A DNA stretch of 64,000 nt. Origin: an uncultured Clostridia bacterium (lineage in GTDB: Bacteria; Bacillota; Clostridia; Christensenellales; Borkfalkiaceae). Numbering within the stretch: the stretch's first letter is position 1; every line of letters starts with the position of its first letter. The stretch spans positions 101,818-165,817 of the forward strand of contig CAKQME010000005.1 in the NCBI GenBank assembly GCA_934254815.1, written 5' to 3'. Positions 1 to 8,096 of this stretch are shown in pieces. The position numbers and the translations under genes are program-made. The notes beneath the pieces are model-generated. The model searched no databases. It was not told the DNA's origin and saw nothing but the letters and a program-made list of their open reading frames with translations.

Positions 1-525
1 GTTGCCGCTTACGGAGTGCTTATGTATGTTCAGTTGGTATTCTTGGCGATTGAAATAGGCTATTCTATCGGAAGCGCGCCGATAATAAGCTATAATTACG
101 GAGCAAAAAATACAGCCGAACTTAAAAACCTATTCAAAAAGAGTATGATTTCGATGAGCATATCGGGCATTTTACTCTCCGCGCTGGCGCAACTGCTCGC
201 CGCTCCGCTTGCAAAAATATTCGTCGGTTACGACGCTCAATTATATGAACTCACCGTATTTGCGTTTCGCCGTTTCTCGTTCGCCTTTATCTTCACGGGG
301 ATAACGATTTATTCTTCCGGGTTTTTCACCGCGCTTAACAACGGGCTTATTTCGGCAATACTGTCGTTTGCGAGATCGCTCGTATTCAACGTAAGTTTTG
401 TTCTGTTTCTCCCCGTCATATTTGGCGTGGAGGGTATCTGGTGGGCGTCTTTCACGACAGAAGTAAGCGCGTTTATCGTATCATGCGTATTCTTCATTGT
501 CGAAAGAAAACGCTACGACTATTGA
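1..525 (+). CDS. MATE family efflux transporter, C-terminal part
   Basis: The frame is open from the first base of the window, so the gene starts upstream; about 174 C-terminal residues are present. The chain is highly hydrophobic with repeated membrane segments and carries the family-typical stretch around APIISYNYGAKN, which matches the second half of MATE exporters (for example NNAQIPIVAYNYGKGD in the MATE gene at 6677-8071). MATE proteins are inner-membrane antiporters that export drugs or metabolites using Na+ or H+ gradients. The substrate cannot be told from sequence. Two more MATE genes lie at 6677-8071 and 8203-9582. The start codon and promoter are outside the window. Confidence 0.85.
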   Translation, partial: VAAYGVLMYVQLVFLAIEIGYSIGSAPIISYNYGAKNTAELKNLFKKSMISMSISGILLSALAQLLAAPLAKIFVGYDAQLYELTVFAFRRFSFAFIFTGITIYSSGFFTALNNGLISAILSFARSLVFNVSFVLFLPVIFGVEGIWWASFTTEVSAFIVSCVFFIVERKRYDY

Positions 526-530
526 TTTAC

Positions 531-559
531 TTGCCAAAGAAGCAAAATTAGTGTATAAT
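531..559 (+). promoter_or_regulatory. sigma-A type promoter for the 602-1627 gene
   Basis: TTGCCA at 531-536 and TATAAT at 554-559 are separated by exactly 17 bases. The predicted start of transcription is near 566, leaving a leader of about 36 bases with an AGAGG ribosome binding site before the ATG at 602. Confidence 0.7.
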
Positions 560-601
560 AAGTAGCGTGGAATTTTTCCGCAAAAAAATTAAGAGGTAAA
601 T

Positions 602-1627
602 ATGCAAGGTTGGCAAATCGCAAAAGCGGGTACGCTCGAAAAGATAAACCGCGTAGAAGCGTTGACGGACATAGACAGCGTTAAATTGCGTATAACGAAA
701 TCGCTTATAACAAGCGAAGATATCGTGACGTATCTCGGTGAAGACAAAAAAGTAAAATATCCGATTATTCCGTGTATGGCGGCTATAGGACAAATAAACG
801 AATTGCCCATAGAAAATCCGTATTTCGAAAAAGGAACGAGAGTTTACGTCTCTTCGGTAAAGAATTGCGGTAAATGCCCGCATTGCGTAAACGGCAAACC
901 CGAAGATTGTTACAATTTCGTAGTAGCCGGAAAAACCGTAGACGGGTTTTTAAAGGACTTCACAGTTGCAGACGCTTCGGACGTATACGCCCTGCCCCAG
1001 AATATCCGCGACGAGGATGCAATTTATATCGAACTTATCAAACTCGCGCTTTCTGCTATCGACAGTTTAGGCATAGAAAAAGGACAACACGTCGCCATAA
1101 TCGGCGCGACAATGCTCGGCGTTATACTCTCTCAACTTATAATATATTATCAGGGCGTGCCGATACTTATCGATTCTTCGGCGGAAAAGTTGGAACTCGC
1201 AAAAAACAGCGGCGTTTATTACACCGTAAACGCCGATTCCAACGCGGAAAAAGAGGTTTCTTCGCTTACCGGCGGACGAATGGCTTCGAAAGTGGTACAC
1301 GTTTCAAGGTCGGGCATGCCGTTCGACTTAACCATAAAACTCGCCGCCCCGACTGCAAACGTGGCTTTCGTCGGTTTTTCTTATCCCGACCTGAGAATGT
1401 CGCTTCGCGGCGCGCTGGATAAAAGATTAAAAATGTTTGCGGTATCAACGGGTTTCGGTAACTGCGAAAGCGCGATAAATATGCTTGCCAACAAAGCCGT
1501 CGATCTTTCGAATTACCACATTCCCGTAACAGAAATGTCCGACCTCGAAAGTAATTTCGAAAAAATGGCGGAAGAATACAAACAAACTAAATCGGTTATG
1601 CCGATAATAGTAAATATGGTTGATTGA
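602..1627 (+). CDS. Zinc-binding medium-chain dehydrogenase/reductase-like protein
   Basis: A 341-residue protein of the medium-chain alcohol dehydrogenase (MDR) superfamily. Four cysteines at residues 89, 92, 95 and 103 form the structural-zinc lobe typical of zinc MDR enzymes, and a nucleotide-binding Rossmann segment follows near residue 165 (IIGATMLGVILS). The usual catalytic-zinc ligands are not evident: the N-terminal GxCGxD-type Cys is absent and the GHE motif position reads PCMAAIGQ. So the fold is clear, but a classical zinc-dependent alcohol oxidation is doubtful. It is monocistronic, with its own promoter and a strong terminator. The start at 602 is supported by AGAGG eight bases upstream. 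Confidence 0.75.
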   Translation: MQGWQIAKAGTLEKINRVEALTDIDSVKLRITKSLITSEDIVTYLGEDKKVKYPIIPCMAAIGQINELPIENPYFEKGTRVYVSSVKNCGKCPHCVNGKPEDCYNFVVAGKTVDGFLKDFTVADASDVYALPQNIRDEDAIYIELIKLALSAIDSLGIEKGQHVAIIGATMLGVILSQLIIYYQGVPILIDSSAEKLELAKNSGVYYTVNADSNAEKEVSSLTGGRMASKVVHVSRSGMPFDLTIKLAAPTANVAFVGFSYPDLRMSLRGALDKRLKMFAVSTGFGNCESAINMLANKAVDLSNYHIPVTEMSDLESNFEKMAEEYKQTKSVMPIIVNMVD

Positions 1628-1631
1628 CGCG

Positions 1632-1665
1632 TAGCCGACGGATTTACTCCGTCGGCTATTTTTTT
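1632..1665 (+). terminator. Rho-independent terminator after the MDR gene
   Basis: An 11-bp perfect stem (1632-1642 with 1648-1658, arm TAGCCGACGGA) with a 5-base loop is followed by seven T residues. Confidence 0.9.
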
Positions 1666-1684
1666 CAAAAACGCTTTCAAACGC

Positions 1685-1734
1685 TTGACAACACAAATGT
1701 TAAACGTTAAAATATAAACTAACGACCGTTAGTT
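1685..1734 (+). promoter_or_regulatory. Promoter and TetR-type operator of the tetR operon
   Basis: TTGACA (1685-1690) and TAAAAT (1708-1713) are 17 bases apart. The 18-base palindrome AACTAACGACCGTTAGTT (1717-1734) starts 4 bases after the -10 box and covers the expected transcription start, an ideal site for a self-repressing TetR regulator. Its arms are AACTAACG and CGTTAGTT. Confidence 0.8.
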
Positions 1735-1749
1735 AGTGAGGGCTGATTG

Positions 1750-2388
1750 ATGAAACAGGAAGATACAAAGCAGGTGATTGCGGAAAAAGCGTTGGAACTG
1801 TTTGCCGAGCGCGGTTACGATTCGGTAAGCGTTGGCGAAATAGCCGACGCGGTCGGCATAAAAGCTCCGTCGCTTTACAATCATTATAAGAGCAAGCAGG
1901 AAATTTTCGACGCGATTGTAGATTACGTCGCGCAATGCTACGAAAGAGATACCGATAAAATAGATATTCACGTTCAGAACGTCAAACAGGATATTTCTCT
2001 GTTCGAAAAAATATCCGAAAAAGCTTTATCGGAAAAAGTAAAACAGATATTTTACTATTCGCTGCGCGACAAAACAATTCGTTTATTCAGAAAAATGATG
2101 ACGATAGAACAATTCCGTTCGCCAAAGCTCGCTAAGCTTTATACCGAACGTTACGTTACGAGAATGATAGATTATCATTCGGAAATTTTCAGAAAGTTGA
2201 TTTCCGCAGGCGTAATAAAAAACGAGAACCCCGACGCGCTCGCGCTTATGTACGTTTCGCCCGTAATTACGCTTTTAGGCGTATGCGACCGTCAGCCCGA
2301 AAGAGAAAACGAGTGCGTAAAAATGCTTGAAGAACACGTCGAGTTATTCTTTAATACTTATAACATTATCGAAGGTAAAAATAAATGA
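1750..2388 (+). CDS. TetR family transcriptional regulator
   Basis: A 212-residue TetR-family repressor. The N-terminal helix-turn-helix lies at about residues 24-50 (GEIADAVGIKAPSLYNHY) and the rest is the variable ligand-binding helical domain. I place the start at the ATG at 1750, not the in-frame TTG at 1747, because GAGGG lies just upstream and MKQEDTKQ is a normal TetR beginning. It probably represses its own promoter through the palindrome at 1717-1734. Its stop overlaps the next start (ATGA), so it is translationally coupled to the DUF998 membrane gene, the likely regulated target. The inducer is unknown. Confidence 0.9.
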   Translation: MKQEDTKQVIAEKALELFAERGYDSVSVGEIADAVGIKAPSLYNHYKSKQEIFDAIVDYVAQCYERDTDKIDIHVQNVKQDISLFEKISEKALSEKVKQIFYYSLRDKTIRLFRKMMTIEQFRSPKLAKLYTERYVTRMIDYHSEIFRKLISAGVIKNENPDALALMYVSPVITLLGVCDRQPERENECVKMLEEHVELFFNTYNIIEGKNK

Positions 2389-3026
2389 AAAAATCTTTAA
2401 TTCAACTTTTAGGTTTACTCGGCGTAGTCAGCTTTATTTCATATGCCGCGGCTGTTATATTTTCGCCGCTTGCCTACCCCGGTTACGACAGTCTGTCGCA
2501 AGCCGTAAGCGATTTAAGCGCGGCAAATTCCCCATCGCTCGGTTTATGGAATCAGCTGACGGCTCTGTATAACGTATGCGAAGTCGTCTGCGCGACAGTC
2601 GTATGTATAGGAATACAGCGCAATCATAACAGATTACTCAGAATCGGCGTTTACTTATTCGCCGTAATGGAATGGATTTCAGCAGTCGGATACCGCGCTT
2701 TTCCGCTTACGGACAGCGGCTACGCAGGGGCTTTTCAGGATATAATGCATATGGTCGTAACCGCTGCGGTAGTACTATTATCTATCGTCTCTCTGACTAT
2801 TATCATAATCGCGGGAATGAAAGACAAGAGAGATTTATCTTACGGAATCTGCGCCGCGGTCGCGCTTGCCATGATGCTTATCGGCGCGCTCGGCATGAAA
2901 ATCGTTCCCGCAGCGTATTTCGGCGTTGTGGAACGTTTCAGCGTGTTCGCCGCCACGGGTTTTAACGCCGCTTTGGGCATACACTTATTTATCAATGTAA
3001 AAGGAGAACAAAAAGATGACAAATGA
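2385..3026 (+). CDS. DUF998 family membrane protein
   Basis: A 213-residue integral membrane protein with about six hydrophobic segments. The N-terminal segment followed by the P-G-Y-D-S-L-S-Q-A-V-S-D-L-S pattern is typical of DUF998 proteins, whose function is not established. It starts inside the tetR stop codon and its own end overlaps the following acetyltransferase gene by 11 bases, so the three genes form a tight operon under TetR control. This arrangement often belongs to small stress or drug-response modules, but that is inference. Confidence 0.8.
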   Translation: MKKSLIQLLGLLGVVSFISYAAAVIFSPLAYPGYDSLSQAVSDLSAANSPSLGLWNQLTALYNVCEVVCATVVCIGIQRNHNRLLRIGVYLFAVMEWISAVGYRAFPLTDSGYAGAFQDIMHMVVTAAVVLLSIVSLTIIIIAGMKDKRDLSYGICAAVALAMMLIGALGMKIVPAAYFGVVERFSVFAATGFNAALGIHLFINVKGEQKDDK

Positions 3027-3657
3027 CAATAAAAATGATATAATTATACGCAAAGAAGAAGAAAAAGACTACAGAACAACCGAAAATTTAGCGCGAGAAG
3101 CGTTCTGGAACGTATATCGCCCCGGTTGCATGGAACACTACGTTTTACACTGCTATCGCAACGACCCCGCTTTCGTACCAGAACTCGATTTGGTAATGGA
3201 ACTCAACGGTACCATGATAGCTCAGGTCATTTACGTCCGTTCGGTAATAGACAGCGACGACGGAAGAAAAATCCCCGTAATGACCTTCGGACCGATTTCC
3301 GTCGCGCCCGAATACAAACGCAAGGGTTACGGTAAAAAACTGCTCGATTATTCTATGGAAAAAGCTGCCCGACTCGGCGCGGGAGCGCTTTTTATCACAG
3401 GCAACATCGACTTTTACGGAAAATCGGGGTTCGTACCGGCACTTACTAAAGGCATACGTTACGCCGACGACCCCTCTGCAGAATATTTTTTGGTAAAAGA
3501 ACTGAAAAAGGGTTTTCTCGACGGTATAACGGGTTCGTATAAAGACCCCGTCGGTTATTTCGTCTGTATGAATAATCCCGAAGAATTTGAAAAATACGAA
3601 GCAACTTTTCCCGAAAAGAAAAAACTCAGTCTTGAGGGACAATTATTCAGCGAGTAA
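3016..3657 (+). CDS. GNAT family N-acetyltransferase
   Basis: A 213-residue GNAT acetyltransferase. The acetyl-CoA-binding motif A is visible as VAPEYKRKGYGKKLL at about residues 96-110, followed by FYGKSGF near residue 140, which matches motif B of the family. The substrate (a small amine, an antibiotic or a protein amino group) cannot be assigned. It is the third gene of the TetR-DUF998 operon, overlapping the previous gene by 11 bases; AAGGAG precedes its ATG. No terminator-like hairpin is obvious right after it. Confidence 0.85.
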   Translation: MTNDNKNDIIIRKEEEKDYRTTENLAREAFWNVYRPGCMEHYVLHCYRNDPAFVPELDLVMELNGTMIAQVIYVRSVIDSDDGRKIPVMTFGPISVAPEYKRKGYGKKLLDYSMEKAARLGAGALFITGNIDFYGKSGFVPALTKGIRYADDPSAEYFLVKELKKGFLDGITGSYKDPVGYFVCMNNPEEFEKYEATFPEKKKLSLEGQLFSE

Positions 3658-3730
3658 AACGAAACCTACAGTTTACTGAATAGGAACTCAGCCTAAACAC
3701 ATTTTCCGTTCCGGAAACGGAGATAACATT

Positions 3731-4339
3731 ATGAAAATCTCATTCGAAGAAAATTTACCGCATTCGGCTTTAGCTCTCGCAGTGATGGCGTTATTTTACG
3801 GCGTTTATTTTACGAAAATGCTAATTCAGAAAAAACACGGTATCAGAACGCACCAGATCGGTCGCAGAAAAGAAAAAACGCTGCATACGATTGAAACTCT
3901 TATGGGTATCGCAACCCTCGCCGCGCCCGCAGCTCAGCTTATATCCGTCGTCTTCGGTTGGAATTATATGCCGTCGGGCGCACGTTTTACGGGGTTTTGT
4001 ATCGGAATTACAGGAGACGTGATTTTCCTCATTTCGACTATCGCAATGAAAGACAGTTGGCGCGCAGGTATACCCGATAAAGACAAAACCGAGCTTGTAA
4101 CGTCCGGCATTTACAAATTCAGCCGCAACCCCGCGTTTCTCGGCTTCGATTTTATGTATGTCGGAATACTTTTGATTTATTTCAATCCCGTTACCGCGAT
4201 TTTCTCCTTGTTCGCTATGGTTATGTTGCATTTACAGATTTTGCAGGAAGAAAAATTTCTTACCGCGACTTTCGGCAACGCATACATTGAATACAAAAAA
4301 CAAGTATTCCGCTATTTAGGCAGGAGAAAAACCAAATGA
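3731..4339 (+). CDS. Isoprenylcysteine carboxyl methyltransferase-like membrane protein
   Basis: A 202-residue membrane protein with several hydrophobic segments. Its C-terminal half carries the ICMT/PEMT signature, G-I-Y-K-F-S-R-N-P near residue 130 followed by L-Q-I-L-Q-E-E-K and a Y-x-x-Y-K-K ending. These proteins use S-adenosylmethionine for methylation at the membrane; bacterial substrates are mostly unknown. The ribosome binding site ACGGAG sits partly inside a small hairpin (3705-3710 with 3716-3721), which could lower translation. The gene ends with an ATGA overlap into the next gene. Confidence 0.8.
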   Translation: MKISFEENLPHSALALAVMALFYGVYFTKMLIQKKHGIRTHQIGRRKEKTLHTIETLMGIATLAAPAAQLISVVFGWNYMPSGARFTGFCIGITGDVIFLISTIAMKDSWRAGIPDKDKTELVTSGIYKFSRNPAFLGFDFMYVGILLIYFNPVTAIFSLFAMVMLHLQILQEEKFLTATFGNAYIEYKKQVFRYLGRRKTK

Positions 4340-4968
4340 AAAAAGCAGTAATTTACATACACGGCAAAGGCGGAAACGCCGAAGAAGCCGAACATTACAA
4401 GCCGCTTTTCGTCGATTGCGACGTTATCGGGTTTGATTACAAAGCCGCCACTCCGTGGGACGCCAAAACAGAATTTTCGGATTATTTCGAAATTCAAAAA
4501 GCCCGTTATAAGTCGATTATATTGATAGCCAACAGTATCGGCGCGTTTTTTGCGATGAACGCCCTTTCGGATAAAAACATCGACATGGCGTTTTTTATTT
4601 CCCCTGTTACGGATATGGAAAAACTTATCGGAAATATGATGTTGTGGGCGAACGTTACCGAAAAAGAATTACGGGAAAAGAAGTCTATAACGACCGATTT
4701 CGGAGAAACGCTTTCGTGGGAATATCTGCAATATGTTCGCAATCACCCCGTAAAATGGACTGTACCGACGGCGATTTTATACGGAGAAAACGATAATCTG
4801 ACAGACTTTGAAACGATATCAAAGTTTTCTGAAAATATAAACGCCGATTTAACCGTAATGAAAGGCGGAGAGCATTGGTTTCATACGGATGAACAAATGA
4901 AATTTTTAGACAAATGGATCCGAACGAAAATAAATTTATGGAATTCAACGAAAAATTACGGAATTTAA
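4336..4968 (+). CDS. Small alpha/beta hydrolase
   Basis: A 210-residue alpha/beta-hydrolase. The oxyanion-side motif YIHGKGGN is at residues 7-14, the probable nucleophile is Ser67 in ANSIGA, a late Asp lies in YGENDNLTD and the catalytic His is probably in KGGEHWFHTDEQ near residue 180. The nucleophile elbow is NSIGA and not the usual GxSxG, which occurs in a subset of the superfamily. No signal peptide is visible, so it is cytosolic. It is coupled by an ATGA overlap to the methyltransferase gene, and its 3' end overlaps the start of the following XRE gene. Confidence 0.8.
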   Translation: MKKAVIYIHGKGGNAEEAEHYKPLFVDCDVIGFDYKAATPWDAKTEFSDYFEIQKARYKSIILIANSIGAFFAMNALSDKNIDMAFFISPVTDMEKLIGNMMLWANVTEKELREKKSITTDFGETLSWEYLQYVRNHPVKWTVPTAILYGENDNLTDFETISKFSENINADLTVMKGGEHWFHTDEQMKFLDKWIRTKINLWNSTKNYGI

Positions 4969-5557
4969 GAAATGCAAGCAGGCTTACGCAGGAAGAATTG
5001 GCGGAAAAACTTTATATTTCGCGCACGGCAATTTCCAAATGGGAATCCGGCAGAGGATATCCGAACATTGACTCGTTAAAACAAATTGCGCAGTTTTTTT
5101 CGGTTTCGTTGGACGAATTGATTGCCGACAAAACTAACCTTACCGAAAAAAGTCGCAAGAAAAACGACACTTTTACTCTGAAGACTTAGCTATAGGTTTT
5201 ATCGATTGTTCTGCTGTAACGTTTTTATTTCTTCCGCTATTCGCGCAAAGAGAAAACGGATCCGTAACCGCCGTGAGTCTGCTGTTTCTGACAAGCGTTT
5301 CGCCATATATAATAGCCGTATTTTTTGCTTCAATCGCAGCCCTAACGTTAAGCGGAATAAGTATTTTATCGTTACAAAGTTGCAAAATATCTTTATGGTT
5401 AAGCGTTAAATACAAAATTTCGTTATGTTCGGGCATATTTGCCCTGCTTCTGTTTACAATATCTCTGCAACCTTACGCGGCTGTTGTCGCTTTAATTCTT
5501 ATGTTACTCAAACAATCGTCGATAATCGGCGCGACACGAAACGTATCGCGAATGTGA
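4938..5557 (+). pseudogene. XRE regulator with C-terminal membrane domain, frameshifted
   Basis: The first part (frame starting at the ATG at 4938, giving MEFNEKLRNLR) encodes a helix-turn-helix XRE domain with QEELAEKLYISRTAISKWESG, then stops at 5187. From about 5165 the frame two bases on is open to 5557 and encodes the expected C-terminal membrane region (AIGF..., AVSLLFLTSVSPY..., TISLQPYAAV). Together the halves match, from my recollection of the family, a common Clostridia XRE protein with C-terminal membrane helices. The break lies in a run of five A at 5160-5164; one extra A would restore the reading frame. It could be a real mutation, an assembly error or a -1 programmed shift (G AAA AAC is in the right phase). 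An upstream in-frame ATG at 4914 is less likely as the start. Confidence 0.7.
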
Positions 5558-5600
5558 CGGACAGATTCTTATATTTTGCTTTAACCTATGATATTATAAA

Positions 5601-5641
5601 ATCCGAGGCAAGTTCCGAAATAAATTCGGCTTTCCTCGGAT
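5601..5641 (+). other. Nested inverted repeat before the PAP2 gene
   Basis: ATCCGAGG (5601-5608) pairs with CCTCGGAT (5634-5641), and an inner stem CCGAA (5615-5619) pairs with TTCGG (5625-5629). There is no clear T tract after it, so it is either a weak terminator for the upstream gene or a structured leader just before the ribosome binding site GAGGTG of the next gene. Confidence 0.5.
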
Positions 5642-5665
5642 ATTTCAATATTATGAGGTGTTATA

Positions 5666-6313
5666 ATGAAACTAAACAAACAAGCAAAACTTATAATTTC
5701 CGCCGCACTGCTTATCCTGTTTGCAATCTGGACGGTACTTATAAAAACCGTAGACGTTCAAGCGATAGGTCCTAACAATTCAAGCGTTGGGTTCGCCGCG
5801 ATAAACGGTTTTATACATTCGCTGACCGGCGTTAATATGAGCATATACACAATTACCGATTGGCTCGGTTTAGTGCCGCTATGCTTTATTGTCGGTTTCG
5901 CCGTGTCAGGGCTTATACAATGGATAAAATGCAGAAACATTTTAAAAGTCGATAAAGATATTCTTGCTCTCGGCGTGTTTTATATAATAGTTTTAGCGGC
6001 CTATTTTTTATTTGAAAAATTTATAATAAATTATCGCCCGGTGTTGATTGACGGTTATCTCGAACCGTCGTACCCGTCGTCCACAACCCTGCTCGTTCTA
6101 TGCGTTATACCTACGGCTATAATGCAGTTTAATAAAAGAATGAGCAACAAAAATAAACGTCTTATTATAAATATCCCTCTCGCCGTTTTCACCGCATTTA
6201 TGGTCATCGGCAGGCTGATTTCGGGAGTTCATTGGTTTACAGATATAATCGGCGGTATTTTATTAAGCGCAGGTCTTGTCGTTCTGTATTCGGTATTTCT
6301 TTCCGAGCCGTAA
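5666..6313 (+). CDS. PAP2 family membrane phosphatase
   Basis: A 215-residue membrane protein with about five to six hydrophobic helices. The PAP2 signature is visible: RP at 124-125 (motif 1), PSST at 137-140 (motif 2, normally PSGH) and Arg183...His189...Asp193 (motif 3, SR-x5-H-x3-D type). PAP2 enzymes dephosphorylate lipid phosphates such as phosphatidic acid or undecaprenyl pyrophosphate on the outer membrane face. The motif 2 His is replaced by Thr here, which may alter catalysis. GAGGTG precedes the ATG by five bases. A bidirectional terminator follows at 6428; the 115 bases before it hold no recognisable feature. Confidence 0.85.
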   Translation: MKLNKQAKLIISAALLILFAIWTVLIKTVDVQAIGPNNSSVGFAAINGFIHSLTGVNMSIYTITDWLGLVPLCFIVGFAVSGLIQWIKCRNILKVDKDILALGVFYIIVLAAYFLFEKFIINYRPVLIDGYLEPSYPSSTTLLVLCVIPTAIMQFNKRMSNKNKRLIINIPLAVFTAFMVIGRLISGVHWFTDIIGGILLSAGLVVLYSVFLSEP

Positions 6314-6427
6314 ATTACAAAATCGACTGAACAACACGCATGTGCTTCTTTTATAACCTGCAGATCATACGTCGTTCAACTTTGCCAAGTACAAAACACA
6401 ATAGTAGTTTTCCACCGTTTTTATATG

Positions 6428-6456
6428 AAAAAAGTCCGATATAAATCGGACTTTTT
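6428..6456. terminator. Bidirectional terminator between PAP2 gene and tRNA-Ser
   Basis: A 7-bp stem (GTCCGAT 6434-6440 with ATCGGAC 6445-6451) is flanked by six A and five T, so it can stop transcripts from both strands: the PAP2 gene on plus and the tRNA on minus. Confidence 0.85.
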
Positions 6457-6486
6457 CTGTCAGGCATCTTTTTTGTTCGCCTGATA

Positions 6487-6580
6487 TGGCGGAGAAAGAG
6501 GGATTTGAACCCTCGCTACGGTTTATCACCATACTACTCCCTTAGCAGGGGAGCCCCTTCGGCCTCTTGGGTATTTCTCC
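6487..6580 (-). tRNA. tRNA-Ser (anticodon GCT)
   Basis: On the minus strand a cloverleaf runs from GGAGAAA (6580) to TTTCTCC plus discriminator G and an encoded CCA (6487). The anticodon arm CTCCC-CTGCTAA-GGGAG gives anticodon GCT, reading AGC and AGU. The long variable arm expected of a serine tRNA is present, and the T arm holds GGTTCAAATCC. Confidence 0.95.
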
Positions 6581-6676
6581 AAAGCTGAAATTTACCTTGA
6601 ATTTATTTCAGCCTTTATATATTAACATATTTTTTCGCTTAGGTCAACGCTTTTTACCTATTTTTATTTATATTTT

Positions 6677-8071
6677 TTATTTTTTTATCTTTATTACCCG
6701 CTTATCTATTATCCGCATTTCTATAACTCCGTATATACTCCCGGTAACTTCCGCTATCGGGAACGCCCACCATACAAGACTATCGGCAAATTCGCTTAAT
6801 GTAAAAACATACAGTACAGGCAATGCTATCACAACTAACCTGAGCGCAGACAGTATAAGCGAAGCCACTCCTCGCCCCAGCGCCTGAAAAATTCCTTGAT
6901 AAGACACGTTTGCGCCGATAAACGGATAGCCTACTATAATTATTCTCATAGCGGTAACGCACAGTTTTTTTGTCTTTTCACCGAGGTTGAATATTCCGAC
7001 GATATTTTCGGCAAACGCAAAAAATATCACGGCGCATACTGTCATTATCGCCACCGTATAAACAAACCCGTAACGTATGCCTTGCAAAATTCTTTTTTTA
7101 TCGCCTTTACCATAGTTATACGCTACTATAGGTATCTGCGCATTATTCAGTCCGAAAGCCGCAAACAGCGCAAACTGCTGTATCTTATAATATATTCCGT
7201 AAGCCGTTACAGCCTCTTCGCCTACATTATACAGAATTATGTTTACTCCGTAAGACATAAACGACATCAAAGCCTGCATTACGATTGCGGGAACGCCGAC
7301 TTTATATATTTCGCCTATAATCTTTCCGCTCGGTTTCATAAATTTAAGTGCGGACGGTATTTCCTTATTTTTAAAATAATGAAACAAAACGTCCATAATC
7401 ATTGACGTTATTTGTCCGATTACCGTAGCGTAAGCCGCGCCCGCAACGCCCATAACAGGGAATCCGCACATACCGTATATCATTAAAGGGTCGAGAATTA
7501 TATTTAAAACAGCGCCGGTAATCATCGAAACCGTAGCGCAGACCGTTTTACCCGTACCCTGCAACAATTTTTCGTAAATCATATAAAATATCGCGCCGAA
7601 TGAGAATACGCAGCATATTCTGAGATATTCTGACGCCATAGCGATTACGGTTTCGTCGGAGGTCTGCGAGCGTAAATAGGGCTCGACGCCTACTATGCCG
7701 AATATTAAAAATACAATATACGATATCACGCCTAACAAAACAGAATTGCCCGCTATATTACCCGCTTTTTCTTTGTCGCCCGCGCCTAAACTCCGCGACA
7801 AAATCGCGTTTATCCCTACCCCGGTACCTACGCCGACGGCAATCATCAGCATTTGCACGGGAAAGGCAAGCGTAAGCGCATTCATAGCCATATCTCCGCT
7901 ACCCGCAATACGACTCACGAAAATACTGTCGACGATATTATAAAACGCCTGAATAATCATCGATATTATCAAAGGCAAGCCCATTTTAAGCGTTAATTTA
8001 CCAATCGGTTCTACACCCATTTTATTTTCTCCGCTTTTCGGCGCGGAGATTTTTGTTAAATTTTCTTCCAT
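6677..8071 (-). CDS. MATE family efflux transporter
   Basis: A 464-residue, about 12-helix multidrug and toxin exporter of the MATE family. The two halves show the family repeats, with YNIVDSIFVSRIAG near the N-terminus and NNAQIPIVAYNYGKGDKKR in the second half. I place the start at the ATG at 8071 because AGGAGA lies six to seven bases upstream; a GTG at 8077 would be too close to that site. It has its own extended -10 promoter, and its leader contains a long hairpin with a T run immediately before the ribosome binding site, suggesting attenuation. It lies downstream of another MATE gene on the same strand. Confidence 0.92.
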   Translation of the reverse strand: MEENLTKISAPKSGENKMGVEPIGKLTLKMGLPLIISMIIQAFYNIVDSIFVSRIAGSGDMAMNALTLAFPVQMLMIAVGVGTGVGINAILSRSLGAGDKEKAGNIAGNSVLLGVISYIVFLIFGIVGVEPYLRSQTSDETVIAMASEYLRICCVFSFGAIFYMIYEKLLQGTGKTVCATVSMITGAVLNIILDPLMIYGMCGFPVMGVAGAAYATVIGQITSMIMDVLFHYFKNKEIPSALKFMKPSGKIIGEIYKVGVPAIVMQALMSFMSYGVNIILYNVGEEAVTAYGIYYKIQQFALFAAFGLNNAQIPIVAYNYGKGDKKRILQGIRYGFVYTVAIMTVCAVIFFAFAENIVGIFNLGEKTKKLCVTAMRIIIVGYPFIGANVSYQGIFQALGRGVASLILSALRLVVIALPVLYVFTLSEFADSLVWWAFPIAEVTGSIYGVIEMRIIDKRVIKIKK

Positions 8072-8096
8072 ATACACTCTCCTTTACATAATAAAA

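Noticed and set aside
5146..5152. A AAA AAG slippery heptamer before the XRE frameshift
   Set aside because: It is not in the reading phase needed for -1 slippage in the zero frame; the G AAA AAC at 5159-5165 is.
6584..6612. Hairpin GCTGAAAT/ATTTCAGC between the MATE gene and tRNA-Ser
   Set aside because: It has only three T after it on the minus strand, so it is too weak to call a terminator with confidence.
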